DNA from: Mycolicibacterium phocaicum
GTDB taxonomy: Bacteria > Actinomycetota > Actinomycetes > Mycobacteriales > Mycobacteriaceae
Direction of reading: 5' to 3'
NCBI RefSeq assembly: GCF_010731115.1
Contig: NZ_AP022616.1
Span: forward strand, 3,224,001-3,288,000
Length of the DNA stretch: 64,000 nucleotides
The notes beneath the pieces were generated by a model. The model had not been told where the DNA came from. It searched no databases and worked only from the letters and a program-made list of their open reading frames with translations. Every line of letters begins with the position of its first letter. Position 1 is the stretch's first letter. Shown one piece after another: positions 33,314 to 44,455 of the stretch. Position numbers and translations under genes: made by a program.

Positions 33314-33478
33314 AGCCATCCTCCGAAATGAGCAAAAAATCAAAATGCAATATGCGATCTAAGTATATGACGCTGACGTTGCTGAAGAAATTCCTGGGTT
33401 CGTCGGCAAGCGACTCCGCCCCGGATCGGCGGGCCTCGCGTAGCCTGTCAGCAAATCGATCTTGCATGGGAGATCCGG

Positions 33479-33796
33479 ATGAAACGCACTCGCACCGCAG
33501 CTCTGCTCGCGGCGGCCTCGTCGGCAGTCGCCATCGTGATGGCCGTTCCCGCCCACGCCGACGACGTCGACCCCATGTTCCTGCAAGCGGTGCACGACAA
33601 GGGCATCCTGATGCCGAACAGCACCGCCATCAAGCTCGCGCACGGCACCTGTAGCGCGATGCGCAGCGGGGGCGTCAACTCGGCGCTGAGCTACCTGAAG
33701 AAGAACGCCGGCAACCTGTCCAACGACGACGCCGTCAAGTTCGGCGGGCTGGCCATCTACGCGTACTGCCGCGAGCTGACGCCGAAGGGACAGTAG
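33479..33796 (+). CDS. Secreted DUF732 protein
   Basis: A 105-aa exported protein: signal peptide MKRTRTAALLAAASSAVAIVMAVPAHA, then the DUF732 domain (DPMFLQAVHDKGILMPNSTAIKLAHGTCSAM...FGGLAIYAYCREL) with its two conserved cysteines. DUF732 proteins are small helical secreted proteins common in mycobacteria, of unknown function. The ATG has GGGAG upstream. It converges on the GH76 gene with a one-base gap between their stop codons. Confidence 0.88.
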   Translation: MKRTRTAALLAAASSAVAIVMAVPAHADDVDPMFLQAVHDKGILMPNSTAIKLAHGTCSAMRSGGVNSALSYLKKNAGNLSNDDAVKFGGLAIYAYCRELTPKGQ

Positions 33797-33797
33797 G

Positions 33798-34955
33798 TCA
33801 GGGCCCCTCGGCCGCTGCCTCTGTCTCTGTCTCGGCGGTCAGGGCGTGCGCCGCTTCCATCAGCATCCAGCCGGCCACCTGCACCGACAGGTCGCGTTCC
33901 GCGATATCGGATGAATTCACCGCGCCGTCAACCGATTTCGCCGTCTCGCCGGTGTTCGGCAGCTCGGCCGCGCGGTCCCAGAAGGCGCCGAACAGCGGGA
34001 TGCCGTTGACGGACTGCCGGTAGTCCCACGCAGACTGCGCGGACTTCAGCACCAACTCGCGGGCCGTCGTCCTGGCGGTGTCGTCGTCCTCGGTGTCCCC
34101 GGGCAAGGTGGTGGCGACCAGCGTCAGGTACCGGGCCAGGATGGCGCCGAACAGGCCACCGTCGCCGCCGCCGGCACCCCTGATGACGCCGTCGTCGAGC
34201 ATGTGGTCCTTGACGGCGGCCACCAGGCGATGCACCCGCTCGGCGTGCCGCGGATCGCCGGTGCGCACCGCCAGCTCCACTTCCAGGCCCAGCACCACGC
34301 CCTGGCAGTAGGTGTACTGGGCGCGCACCATCGAGCCGCCCTTGATGCCGTCGAACACCAGGTGCGTATCGGGGTCGATCAGCGTGCCGTCGATCCAGTC
34401 GGCCATCTGCTGCGCCCGCCGCAGGCGGTCGTGGCGGGCCAGGAAGATGCCGGCCGGGCCGTTCGCCGGGGCGTTGAAGAACTGGTCCTGCTTGCGCCAC
34501 GGGATGCCGCCGCCGTCCTCGGGCACCCAGGCATTGAGGAACTGGTCGGCAAACGTCTTGAGCGCCTTGGGCCGGCCCACGCCGACCAGCCGGCCGGAAC
34601 GCTCCAGCGCGAGTGCCAGCCAGGCCATGTCGTCGTAGTAGTTGTTGGTCCAGGATCCGTTGTTGCGCAGTCGATGTCCACGGATCTGCCGACTGATGCG
34701 GGCGACGCGGTACTCCTGCGGGTCGCGCAACTGCGCGTCGACCATGCAGTCCAGCAGGTGCGCCTGCCACCAGTAGTCCCAGCTCTTGAAAAGCCGGTCG
34801 GCACGCGTCGACGGCCAGGCCACGACGCCCAGCTGGGTTCCGGGTATCCCCCAGAGCCGCCGGATATGCCGGTTGAACACAGCCGTTTCGGCGCTGGCCG
34901 CACGGTTGGCCCAGACTGCATCCCCGTCGCTGCGCTCCACCGGACGCTGATCCAT
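33798..34955 (-). CDS. Glycoside hydrolase family 76 protein
   Basis: GH76 family protein (385 aa), an (alpha/alpha)6-barrel with endo-alpha-1,6-mannanase type activity. The paired catalytic aspartates D108-D109 are in NNYYDDMAW. Other conserved blocks are KSWDYWWQAHLLDC and YTYCQGVVLGLEVEL. No signal peptide is visible, so a cytoplasmic role is possible, such as trimming mannan-containing or lipomannan-type glycans; this is unusual for a glycanase. A short Glu/Ala-rich tail ends the protein. The gene lies just downstream of the SpoU methyltransferase gene. Confidence 0.85.
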   Translation of the reverse strand: MDQRPVERSDGDAVWANRAASAETAVFNRHIRRLWGIPGTQLGVVAWPSTRADRLFKSWDYWWQAHLLDCMVDAQLRDPQEYRVARISRQIRGHRLRNNGSWTNNYYDDMAWLALALERSGRLVGVGRPKALKTFADQFLNAWVPEDGGGIPWRKQDQFFNAPANGPAGIFLARHDRLRRAQQMADWIDGTLIDPDTHLVFDGIKGGSMVRAQYTYCQGVVLGLEVELAVRTGDPRHAERVHRLVAAVKDHMLDDGVIRGAGGGDGGLFGAILARYLTLVATTLPGDTEDDDTARTTARELVLKSAQSAWDYRQSVNGIPLFGAFWDRAAELPNTGETAKSVDGAVNSSDIAERDLSVQVAGWMLMEAAHALTAETETEAAAEGP

Positions 34956-34970
34956 GCGTTCTATCCTGCC

Positions 34971-35645
34971 CTACCAGGCCCGATCCAGTCCGGCATGTTG
35001 CGTGATCCAGGTGTGCATCACGATGCCGGCGGCCACGCCGGCATTGATGCTCCGCGTCGAGCCGAATTGCGCGATGGACACCGTCATCATCGACCCCGTC
35101 TTGGCGTCGTCGGTGATGCCCGGTCCCTCCTGCCCGAAGATCAACAGGCATTCGCGCGGCAGCGTCGTCTCTTCCAGCCGCACCGAGCCGGGCACGTTGT
35201 CGACGGCCACCGGAGTCAGGCCCTTCTCGTCGGCGAAGGCCAGCAATTCCGCCGTGGTGGCATGGTGCAGGAGCCGCTGGTAGCGGTCGGTCACCATGGC
35301 GCCCCGGCGATTCCACCGCCGGCGGCCGACGATGTGCACGGTGTCCACCGCAAACGCGTTGGCGGTCCGCACCACCGCACCGATGTTGGCGTCGTTGCCG
35401 AAGTTCTCGATCGCGATGTGCAGCGGGTGCCGGCGCTGGTCGATGTCCGCGATGATCGCCTCACGTGTCCAATAGCGGTAGGCGTCGACGACGTTGCGAG
35501 TGTCGCCCTCGCGCAACAACTCCGGGTCATAACGCGGGTCGTCGGGCAGCTCACCGGGCCAGGGGCCGACGCCGGGCCCGGCGCCCCACTCGGTGGGCCC
35601 TGGCACGTCGGTGTGATCGGGGTGGTCGGCGACGTGATCACTCAC
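34971..35645 (-). CDS. SpoU/TrmH-family RNA 2'-O-methyltransferase
   Basis: SPOUT-class RNA methyltransferase (224 aa). The knot motifs are present: NFGNDANIGAVVRTANAF (motif 1), LLIFGQEGPGI (motif 2) and MTVSIAQFGSTRSINAGVAAGIVM (motif 3, AdoMet-binding trefoil). It methylates tRNA or rRNA ribose; the target is unknown. The N terminus is a 60-residue Pro/Asp-rich extension. The GTG at 35645 overlaps the stop of the upstream lipoprotein gene by eight bases, so translation is coupled. It corresponds by position to Rv0380c of M. tuberculosis. Confidence 0.9.
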   Translation of the reverse strand: MSDHVADHPDHTDVPGPTEWGAGPGVGPWPGELPDDPRYDPELLREGDTRNVVDAYRYWTREAIIADIDQRRHPLHIAIENFGNDANIGAVVRTANAFAVDTVHIVGRRRWNRRGAMVTDRYQRLLHHATTAELLAFADEKGLTPVAVDNVPGSVRLEETTLPRECLLIFGQEGPGITDDAKTGSMMTVSIAQFGSTRSINAGVAAGIVMHTWITQHAGLDRAW

Positions 35646-36549
35646 GCGAAATCCACACCGCCGCAGGGGTTCCCACCACGGTGACGGTGGCGTACAGCAG
35701 CGCCTGGTTGATGTCGCCCTGCGTGCACAGCGAGGCGCGGGTGTTGATGGCCCCGACCTTCGAATCCGGCAGCACCAGCAGCGTCGCACCGTAGACGTCA
35801 CACAGGTGCGACAGCCCGGGCGGCGGCAGCGTCGGCGCCACCGCGATCATCAACGGCCCGCCGCGCTTGGCCGAGTCATCTTTGTACCTGCTTGCCAGAC
35901 CACCGATCTCGAGGCCGAGCAGCATATAGCCCTTGCCGGTGAACGCCGCCGGATCGCCCAGCGCCGCGGGGATCAGCTGCCCGCCGTCGGCGCGGAACCC
36001 GTCGACGCTCGTGGCCTTGAGGGTGAGCCCGGTGTCGGCCTCGTTGGTCGGGGTCAGGCCAACGGGATACGCCGCACCGTAGGCGACGGTGGTGTCCTTG
36101 ATCCGGTCGGCAGGCGAGTAGAGGTAGACGCCACGCACCTGGGTCTGGTCGCGCATCGGCCCCAAACAGACTGTGCCCGTTACCTTGTCCGGGTTCTGCA
36201 CCACGGCCGGATTGATCTTGAGGCTGGGGACGCCGGCGCAGCCGCCGATCAGGTTCGATTCGAGGGGGTGCGCCAGTGCGCCGTACAGGCCGAAGCGCAG
36301 CGTCTCGGGCTTGGCGTGTTCGCCGCCGGCTTTCGCCGCGGCCAGGTCGACGTCGATCAGCACCTGATCATCCTGGAAGCGCAGGTTGGACACCGAGACG
36401 TTCCAGCCCAGCAGGGTCTGCGACTCACCGACCTTGACGCTGGACGCACCGAAGATGACGGAGTTGGCGGCACCGTCGCCCGAACATGCGACCAGCACAC
36501 CGGCCAGCAGCACAATCAGCAGCCGCGAGGCCAACCTGCGAAAAGACAT
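35638..36549 (-). CDS. Putative lipoprotein, unknown function
   Basis: A 303-aa exported lipoprotein with lipobox LVAC (Cys22) after a typical signal peptide. The mature part looks like beta-rich extracellular domains (VSVSNLRFQDDQVLIDVDL and similar strands) with cysteine pairs. No named family is recognised; the locus matches Rv0381c by gene order. Its stop overlaps the SpoU gene start. It lies 25 bases downstream of ttfA and is probably co-transcribed, which may connect it with cell-envelope assembly. Confidence 0.8.
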   Translation of the reverse strand: MSFRRLASRLLIVLLAGVLVACSGDGAANSVIFGASSVKVGESQTLLGWNVSVSNLRFQDDQVLIDVDLAAAKAGGEHAKPETLRFGLYGALAHPLESNLIGGCAGVPSLKINPAVVQNPDKVTGTVCLGPMRDQTQVRGVYLYSPADRIKDTTVAYGAAYPVGLTPTNEADTGLTLKATSVDGFRADGGQLIPAALGDPAAFTGKGYMLLGLEIGGLASRYKDDSAKRGGPLMIAVAPTLPPPGLSHLCDVYGATLLVLPDSKVGAINTRASLCTQGDINQALLYATVTVVGTPAAVWISRE

Positions 36550-36574
36550 GCGGCCAAGGTTAGCCGCAGGCGAA

Positions 36575-37387
36575 TCAGCGCTGATAATTCGGCGCGGGGC
36601 GGCCGTTCCGGGCCGGAGCGAATTGCGTGTAGCGGCCGATGTCGGCGCGGCCGGGGGCCTGGTTGCTGCGGCCGGCAGGCAGTTCGTTCTGCCGCATCGG
36701 GCCGGCGCTGAGCGGACGGCTCGGCGAACCGCTACGGCGGGCGACGGCCTGACCGGCGACGCTGTTCTGGCCGGACGGCACCGGCGGCAGCACCCGCAGC
36801 AGGTCGTTGAACTGGCGGACGGTGCGCAGACCCTCGTCCCACTGAGCGCGGGTGCTGGTGATCGGCATGGACACCAGCGTCCAGTTCTGCTCGTTCCACA
36901 TGACCTCGGCGCAATCCGGGGCGGTGTGCGAGAACGTCACCATGCGGCGGTCGCAGGCGCGACGGGCGGCATCGAGGTTCGTGGAGTAGACCATGCGGGG
37001 ACCGATGGCGCCGAGCAGCCAGATGTCGTTTTCGCGCGGCTCCGGGATGTCCTTGAGGCGGACGTCCACGGCCACGTTGGTGCCGACCTTGCGGTGCAGG
37101 GCGATGACGGTGGCCACATCGTCGAGGTCGAAGATGAACACGGCCTCGCCGCGGATCTGCCCGAGCACGACATTGCGGGCGTGGACGTTCTCACCGACGG
37201 TCGACATGATGCCGCGGCTCCACCGCTTGACCAGGTCGGGAGTCTCGTGTTCGTAGTCGAACCCGTGCGACTTAGCCCATGACTTGCGGCGCCTGCCGAG
37301 GCCACGTCGACGGTCGATGTCGACGTACAGCAGCACCGCCGCACCCACGAAGCAGAGTGCAGAAAGTGTGAACCAGAGCGGGACCAT
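36575..37387 (-). CDS. ttfA: Trehalose monomycolate transport factor TtfA
   Basis: A 270-aa membrane-anchored protein matching Rv0383c/TtfA, the partner of MmpL3 in trehalose monomycolate export to the periplasm. One N-terminal helix (residues 4-22) is followed by a cytoplasmic globular domain with the blocks VHARNVVLGQIRGEAVFIFDLDDVATVIALHRKVGTN, DIWLLGAIGPRMVYSTNLDAARRACDRRM and MWNEQNWTLVSMPIT. A Pro/Arg-rich disordered tail follows. It heads the short operon ttfA-lipoprotein-spoU. A possible PhoP box lies 49 bases upstream. The usual neighbour pyrE (Rv0382c) is absent here. Confidence 0.85.
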   Translation of the reverse strand: MVPLWFTLSALCFVGAAVLLYVDIDRRRGLGRRRKSWAKSHGFDYEHETPDLVKRWSRGIMSTVGENVHARNVVLGQIRGEAVFIFDLDDVATVIALHRKVGTNVAVDVRLKDIPEPRENDIWLLGAIGPRMVYSTNLDAARRACDRRMVTFSHTAPDCAEVMWNEQNWTLVSMPITSTRAQWDEGLRTVRQFNDLLRVLPPVPSGQNSVAGQAVARRSGSPSRPLSAGPMRQNELPAGRSNQAPGRADIGRYTQFAPARNGRPAPNYQR

Positions 37388-37435
37388 CGGGCCAAGCCTA
37401 CTGGTTGGTACCCGAAATGCTCGAACTCGAATTGG

Positions 37436-37453
37436 TCACAAGCTGGTCACATG
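37436..37453. promoter_or_regulatory. Possible PhoP box upstream of ttfA
   Basis: TCACAAG and TCACATG are direct repeats with a four-base spacer, the geometry of PhoP boxes, each matching 5 of 7 consensus positions. It lies 49 bases upstream of the ttfA start and touches the 3' end of the tetR gene. The call is tentative. Confidence 0.3.
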
Positions 37454-38059
37454 CTATTTGAGGTAGGCGACGATCGCGTTCGTCAGCCCCCTGCGGGCCA
37501 CGTCGAGGTCGGTGTAGGTGCCGAGCTGGCGCTCGGAAGCGATGCCGCGCATGGCGCCCGGGATGAATGCGGCCACCTCGCGCACCCGTTCTGGGTCGAC
37601 GTCCAGGTCAGCGAAGGCCTGCTGGCAGGTCTGCAGCCAACTCCGGCCCCATGACGAAAGCTCCGCGGCGGTCTTCGGGTAGAGCCGTTCGAGCTCGGCG
37701 TGATCCCGCGGCAGCGCCGCGCGCAGATTCTCGATGGCCCGCGAGTCGCCGATGGTCAGGCCGTCATAGAGCAGGTCGATGATGGTCGCGACGCGTTGCC
37801 GCAGCGTGGCGCCGGTGTCGTGATGACTGAGCATGCCCGCGCGGCGCTCGGCGGTGCGGCGCAGGACTGCGGCCCAGAAGCCGTCGATGTCGCCGAACTG
37901 GTACTTCACCGCGCCCCAGGTGGCGCCGATCTCCTTGGCGATCCGGTTGGCCGATACCGCGCCCGGGTCGCCGGTGGCCAGCGCCTTGCGCGCGGCCTCC
38001 AACATGCTCTCCCGGGTGGCGTTACCGCGCTTGTTGGTTCGTCGTGCCGCGGCGGTCAT
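37454..38059 (-). CDS. TetR-family transcriptional regulator
   Basis: A 201-aa TetR regulator: basic start (RRTNKRGNATRESMLEAARKAL), HTH with AVSANRIAKEIGATWGAVKYQFGDIDGFWAAVLRRT, then a helical ligand domain. It is divergent from the Rieske oxygenase, separated by a 69-base region with two 14-bp direct repeats, and so most likely represses the oxygenase-reductase pair. The ligand is unknown; the oxygenase suggests an aromatic or steroid-like compound. Confidence 0.9.
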   Translation of the reverse strand: MTAAARRTNKRGNATRESMLEAARKALATGDPGAVSANRIAKEIGATWGAVKYQFGDIDGFWAAVLRRTAERRAGMLSHHDTGATLRQRVATIIDLLYDGLTIGDSRAIENLRAALPRDHAELERLYPKTAAELSSWGRSWLQTCQQAFADLDVDPERVREVAAFIPGAMRGIASERQLGTYTDLDVARRGLTNAIVAYLK

Positions 38060-38076
38060 CGTCCGAGATTAGCGCA

Positions 38077-38121
38077 GTTTCAACGAACCCTCTTTCAAAG
38101 TTTCACAGAACCCCCTACGAT
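38077..38121. promoter_or_regulatory. Rieske gene promoter with direct-repeat operator
   Basis: GTTTCAACGAACCC (38077-38090) and GTTTCACAGAACCC (38100-38113) are near-identical direct repeats with a 23-base period. TACGAT (38116-38121) is a -10 seven bases before the ATG, giving a leaderless mRNA. The repeats sit in the -15 to -50 zone, suitable for TetR repression. Confidence 0.55.
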
Positions 38122-38128
38122 TCGGGTC

Positions 38129-39103
38129 ATGGCCAAACCCCAGTTGCCGATGAAGCCGACGGGATGGTTCCAGGTCGCCTGGTCGGACGAGGTCCAAGTC
38201 GGCGCGGTGCACGCCATGAAGTACTTCGGCGAGGAGATGGTCGCCTGGCGCGCAGAATCCGGCGCCGTCACCGTCATGAATGCCTACTGCGAGCACCTCG
38301 GCGCGCACCTCGGCTTCGGCGGCCACGTCGTCGGTGAGACGATCCAGTGCCCGTTCCACGGCTGGCAGTGGAACGCCGCCGGCCACAACGTCTGCATCCC
38401 GTACCAGGACCGGCCCAACCGCGGCCGCCGGATCCGGACCTACCCCGTCACCGAGCGCAACGAGGCCATCTACATCTGGCACGACGTCGAGGGCCGGGAG
38501 CCGTACTTCGAGGCGCCCGATGTGTTCGCGTCATTCAACGACGGCAGCAGCGCCGCCGACTACTACCCGCAGCAGCGGCTGTTCCGCGAAACCCTCGAAC
38601 TGCATCCGCAGTACGTCCTGGAGAACGGCGTCGACTTCGCACACTTCAAGTTCGTGCACCAGACCCCGATCGTCCCGGTGTTCACCCGGCATGACTTCGC
38701 GGCGCCGATCTCCTACGTCGACTTCACCATCACGTTCGAGGGCAGCGATCAGCAGTCGATCGACGACGTGCGCAGTGGCGTCGAGGCGATCAACGGCGGT
38801 TTGGGCATCGCCGTCACCAAGAGCTGGGGCATGATCGACAACCGCACCATCTCGGCCGTCACACCCGTCGACGAGTCCACCTCGGACGTGCGGTTCATGG
38901 TCTATATCGGACGGACGCCCTGGAGCGCCGAGCGCGCCACCGCCTTCGGCGACGAGGTGATCCGCCAGTTCACCCAGGACATCCACATCTGGTCGCACCA
39001 GCGCTACTCCGATCCGCCGGCGCTGGCGACCGCCGAGTGCGAGGGCTTCACGGCAATCCGCAAGTGGGCCATGCAGTTCTATCCCGAAACCCCGAAGGGC
39101 TGA
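38129..39103 (+). CDS. Rieske non-haem iron oxygenase
   Basis: Oxygenase alpha subunit of the Rieske type (324 aa). The [2Fe-2S] cluster ligands are C54-x-H56 and C74-xx-H77 (CEH...CPFH). The catalytic iron motif is ENGVDFAHFKFVH, with bridging D169 and ligands H172 and H177. The architecture is close to KshA-type steroid hydroxylases and related single-component-alpha oxygenases. A separate ferredoxin reductase is needed and is not encoded next door. The start at 38129 follows a TACGAT -10 by seven bases. The next gene, a dinucleotide-binding reductase, is four bases downstream, probably part of the same pathway. The substrate is not known. Confidence 0.92.
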   Translation: MAKPQLPMKPTGWFQVAWSDEVQVGAVHAMKYFGEEMVAWRAESGAVTVMNAYCEHLGAHLGFGGHVVGETIQCPFHGWQWNAAGHNVCIPYQDRPNRGRRIRTYPVTERNEAIYIWHDVEGREPYFEAPDVFASFNDGSSAADYYPQQRLFRETLELHPQYVLENGVDFAHFKFVHQTPIVPVFTRHDFAAPISYVDFTITFEGSDQQSIDDVRSGVEAINGGLGIAVTKSWGMIDNRTISAVTPVDESTSDVRFMVYIGRTPWSAERATAFGDEVIRQFTQDIHIWSHQRYSDPPALATAECEGFTAIRKWAMQFYPETPKG

Positions 39104-39107
39104 CCAG

Positions 39108-40184
39108 ATGTCCAAGATTCGCGTCTTCCAGGTGGCGACCGGCAACGTCGGCACCGAGATGATCAAGCGCATCAGCAAGCGTCCCGATCTCGAATTGATC
39201 GGATTGCATTGCTACACAACGGAAAAGGTCGGACGCGACGCCGGCGAGATCGCCGGGATCGGGCCGGTCGGCGTCATCGCCACGGGCTCGGTCGACGACA
39301 TCATCGCCGCGAAACCCGATGTCCTCACCTTCCACGGCGTCTTCCCCGACGAAGACCTGTACGTGAAAGTCCTTGGAGCGGGGATCAATATCGTCACGAC
39401 AGCCGACTGGATCACCGGCTGGCACCGCGACACCAACCATCCGCACCCCTCCGGTCGACCGGTCAGCGAGTTGCTGGCCGAGGCGTGCGCCAAGGGCGGG
39501 TCGACGTTCTACGGCACCGGGATGAACCCCGGCGTCAATCAGATCCTGGGCGTGGTGTGTTCGGCCGACGTCGCCGAGATCGAGAACGTCACCACCATCG
39601 AATCCGTCGACGTGTCCTGCCATCACAGCAGGGACACCTGGATCGAGGTGGGATACGGCCTGCCCGTTGATGATCCGTCGATCCCGGCGAAGCTCGAGAA
39701 GTACACCCGGGTGTTCGCCGACAGTGTGCTGATGATGGCCGATTGCTTCGGGCTGGAGCTCGACGAGGTGAAGTTCAGTGCTGAACTCGGCGCCTGCACC
39801 AAGGACGTCGACCTGGGCTGGTACACGCTGCCCAAGGGCTCGCTGGGCGGCAACTACATCAAGTACCAGGGCATGGTCGACGGCGTGCCGCGCATCGAGA
39901 CGCACCTGGAGTGGCAGATGACGCCGCACACCGAGCCACATTGGAATATCAAGGGCTGCTACATCACTCAGATCAAGGGTGATCCCTGCGTCTACAACAA
40001 GCACATGATCTACCCGAAGCCCGGTGTGGACCTGTCGAATCCGGACAACTTCGCCTCGATCGGCATGACGGTGACGGGGCTGCCCGCGCTCAACGTCATC
40101 GCCTCGGTGGTCGAGGCGCCGCCCGGACTGCTGACGAGCGCCGACGTGCCGCTGCGCGGTTTCGCGGGACGGTTCAACATCTGA
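39108..40184 (+). CDS. Dihydrodipicolinate reductase-like NAD(P)H oxidoreductase
   Basis: A 358-aa oxidoreductase of the DapB-like/2,4-diaminopentanoate-dehydrogenase-like family. The N-terminal Rossmann motif is VATGNVGTEMI, and a second domain contains FYGTGMNPGVNQILG and HLEWQMTPHTEPHWNIKGCY blocks. Members are numerous in mycobacteria and most lack known substrates. The ATG follows the Rieske stop by four bases, so it is co-translated with the oxygenase. Its pairing with a ring hydroxylase suggests reduction of the oxygenated product or an upstream ketone. Confidence 0.85.
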   Translation: MSKIRVFQVATGNVGTEMIKRISKRPDLELIGLHCYTTEKVGRDAGEIAGIGPVGVIATGSVDDIIAAKPDVLTFHGVFPDEDLYVKVLGAGINIVTTADWITGWHRDTNHPHPSGRPVSELLAEACAKGGSTFYGTGMNPGVNQILGVVCSADVAEIENVTTIESVDVSCHHSRDTWIEVGYGLPVDDPSIPAKLEKYTRVFADSVLMMADCFGLELDEVKFSAELGACTKDVDLGWYTLPKGSLGGNYIKYQGMVDGVPRIETHLEWQMTPHTEPHWNIKGCYITQIKGDPCVYNKHMIYPKPGVDLSNPDNFASIGMTVTGLPALNVIASVVEAPPGLLTSADVPLRGFAGRFNI

Positions 40185-40271
40185 CGCGAGAAGTACATAG
40201 CTTCAATCACGAGGCACTGGCAGTCATCGTGGCTGAAGCCAGGTACATCTTTGGGACGTCGGAGGTGCCTC

Positions 40272-40310
40272 AGTTCAATCTCCACTGCAAACGGTCGTAC
40301 CGATTGAACT
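40272..40310. repeat. Inverted repeat in the gap before the terminator
   Basis: AGTTCAATC (40272-40280) and GATTGAACT (40302-40310) form 9-bp arms around a 21-base loop. The 40185-40407 gap has no convincing gene. This could be part of a 3'-UTR or a small RNA, but no promoter was recognised. Confidence 0.3.
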
Positions 40311-40352
40311 CAGGGACTTTCCGATCACATTCATTGCGGCAGCCCCAAGCGA

Positions 40353-40384
40353 AAACCCCCTATCTCCAGAGAAATAGGGGGTTT
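40353..40384. terminator. Bidirectional terminator between oxidoreductase and clpB
   Basis: AAACCCCCTAT (40353-40363) and ATAGGGGGTTT (40374-40384) give an 11-bp perfect stem with a 10-base loop. A/T tracts on both sides make it work for clpB (minus) and the oxidoreductase gene (plus). It is the clearest intrinsic terminator in the window. Confidence 0.85.
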
Positions 40385-40407
40385 CCGCATCCACTCGGCG
40401 AACTAGC

Positions 40408-42954
<2,547 letters not shown>

Positions 42955-43010
42955 GACACCTCCCTTTCGTCTACAGAAAAATGCTTGTCGCTGAATTCAA
43001 CGTCGTCAAG

Positions 43011-43031
43011 GTTGAGTCTGTTCCGCTCAAG
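43011..43031. promoter_or_regulatory. HAIR element (HspR operator) of clpB
   Basis: GTTGAGT and GCTCAAG are separated by seven bases. This matches the HspR-associated inverted repeat CTTGAGT-N7-ACTCAAG at 12 of 14 positions, 57 bases upstream of the clpB start. HspR is encoded at 54965-55339. Confidence 0.8.
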
Positions 43032-43129
43032 TCTAGAAAATTTCCCGGCTACCTATGATCTGGCTCACCCCGTAAATACTGCCGTGCCCAACCGACAAGA
43101 TCGACGGAAACGTAAGCAACAATGACCGC

Positions 43130-43795
43130 ATGACAGATTGGGTTTCGGTCCTGACCGAGTTGATCCCCCTCGCCCTGGTGATCGCCCTTTCGCCACTGTC
43201 GATCATTCCCGCCGTCCTGGTGCTGCAATCCCCCCACGCGCGCCTCACCGGCCTGACGTTCCTCGCCGGCTGGCTGCTGGCCATCACGGTGCTCACGGGA
43301 GTGTTCGTCCAGCTGTCCGGCCTGATGCCCGAGGCCGGCCATCCGTCGACCACGGCGTCGTGGGTGCGCATCGTGATCGGCGTCCTGCTGGTCGTCTTCG
43401 GCATCTACCGCTGGGCCAACCGCAACCACGACGCCGAGGAGCCGGCGTGGATGCGGAAGCTCACCAGCGTCACCCCCGCCCGGGGTTTCGTGACCGCCGC
43501 AGTGCTCGCGGTGGTGAACCCCAAGGTGTTGTTCATGTGCGTCGCCGCCGGTCTGGCGATCAGTACCGACGAACTACCGCGCGCGGCCACCTGGGCGTCG
43601 GTGCTGTGTTTCGCGGTGGTGGCAGGCAGTTCGGTCGCCATCCCGGTGCTGACCTACGTCGCCGCCGGTGAGCGGCTCGATCCCGCCATGGCCCGCCTCG
43701 GCGCCTGGCTGCACCGACAGCATGCGGTGCTGGTGGCGGGAATCCTGATCGTCATCGGACTTCTCGTGGCATACAAAGGCCTGAGCCATCTGTAG
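43130..43795 (+). CDS. GAP/SfLAP-family membrane protein
   Basis: A 221-aa membrane protein with six helices resembling the GAP/Sap family (sulfolipid-1/GPL addressing proteins), itself related to LysE exporters. The signature ALVIALSPLSIIPAVLVLQSPHARLTGLTFLAGWLL and the second half VTAAVLAVVNPKVLFMCVAAGL match. Such proteins help export mycobacterial cell-wall lipids. It stands alone between clpB and the CYTH gene. The lipid substrate is unknown. Confidence 0.83.
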   Translation: MTDWVSVLTELIPLALVIALSPLSIIPAVLVLQSPHARLTGLTFLAGWLLAITVLTGVFVQLSGLMPEAGHPSTTASWVRIVIGVLLVVFGIYRWANRNHDAEEPAWMRKLTSVTPARGFVTAAVLAVVNPKVLFMCVAAGLAISTDELPRAATWASVLCFAVVAGSSVAIPVLTYVAAGERLDPAMARLGAWLHRQHAVLVAGILIVIGLLVAYKGLSHL

Positions 43796-43810
43796 GACTA
43801 CCGTCTAGTC

Positions 43811-44455
43811 ATGTCCGAGTCCGGCTTCGGCGATTTCGAGTTCGAACGAAAGTTCCTCGTCCGCGACCTGCCCGCTGTCACAGCGTCCGACCCGAGCCCT
43901 GCCCTCATCGTGCAGGCCTACCTGTTCGCGTCCGATGGCTATGCCGTCCGCGTGCGTGTCCAGGGCCCCGCGCCGGCGGATCTGAGCGATCCGGCGCTGG
44001 ACCTCATCGACGCCATCGGCAGCGACTCCATCGGCACCATGACCGCCAAGGGCCCGGCCGCCGGCGGCACCCGCTACGAGGCCGAACGGGAACTCGATCC
44101 GCTGGTCGCCGGCGAAATCGTGCGTCGCGCTGAGCACGTCGTGACCAAGGTGCGGTACTCGGTGTGGCTGGGTGAGGACGGCTGGATCATCGACCGCTTC
44201 ACGGGCGGCAACGCCCCACTGCTGCTGGCCGAGGTCGAGCGCGGCGGACCGGTGGTCGACCTGGCCATCCCGACGTTCTGCGTCACCGAGGTGTCCGAGG
44301 ACGACCGGTTCCGCAACGAGTATCTGGCCCACCAGCCGTACGGCACGTGGGCCGACGCGCACCGACGCGAACTCGACCTGCTGGGCCCCACCTTCGTCAA
44401 CACGTTGGGGCAGAACCACTTCGACACCACCTCGCCGATGCCAGATGGGACTTGA
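43811..44455 (+). CDS. CYTH-domain protein
   Basis: A 214-aa protein of the CYTH (adenylate cyclase/thiamine triphosphatase) superfamily. The signature ExExK is at residues 10-14 (EFERK), and basic/acidic residues line the tunnel (YEAERELD, VTKVRYSVWL, IIDRFTGG, LLLAEVE). Members hydrolyse triphosphates such as polyphosphate or ThTP with metal; the substrate is unknown. Its 3' end overlaps the globin-reductase start by 11 bases, so they are co-translated. Confidence 0.88.
   Translation: MSESGFGDFEFERKFLVRDLPAVTASDPSPALIVQAYLFASDGYAVRVRVQGPAPADLSDPALDLIDAIGSDSIGTMTAKGPAAGGTRYEAERELDPLVAGEIVRRAEHVVTKVRYSVWLGEDGWIIDRFTGGNAPLLLAEVERGGPVVDLAIPTFCVTEVSEDDRFRNEYLAHQPYGTWADAHRRELDLLGPTFVNTLGQNHFDTTSPMPDGT

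Noticed and set aside
40272..40310. Inverted repeat as an sRNA or riboswitch gene
   Set aside because: Only 9-bp arms and no recognisable promoter or conserved aptamer; kept only as a low-confidence repeat.
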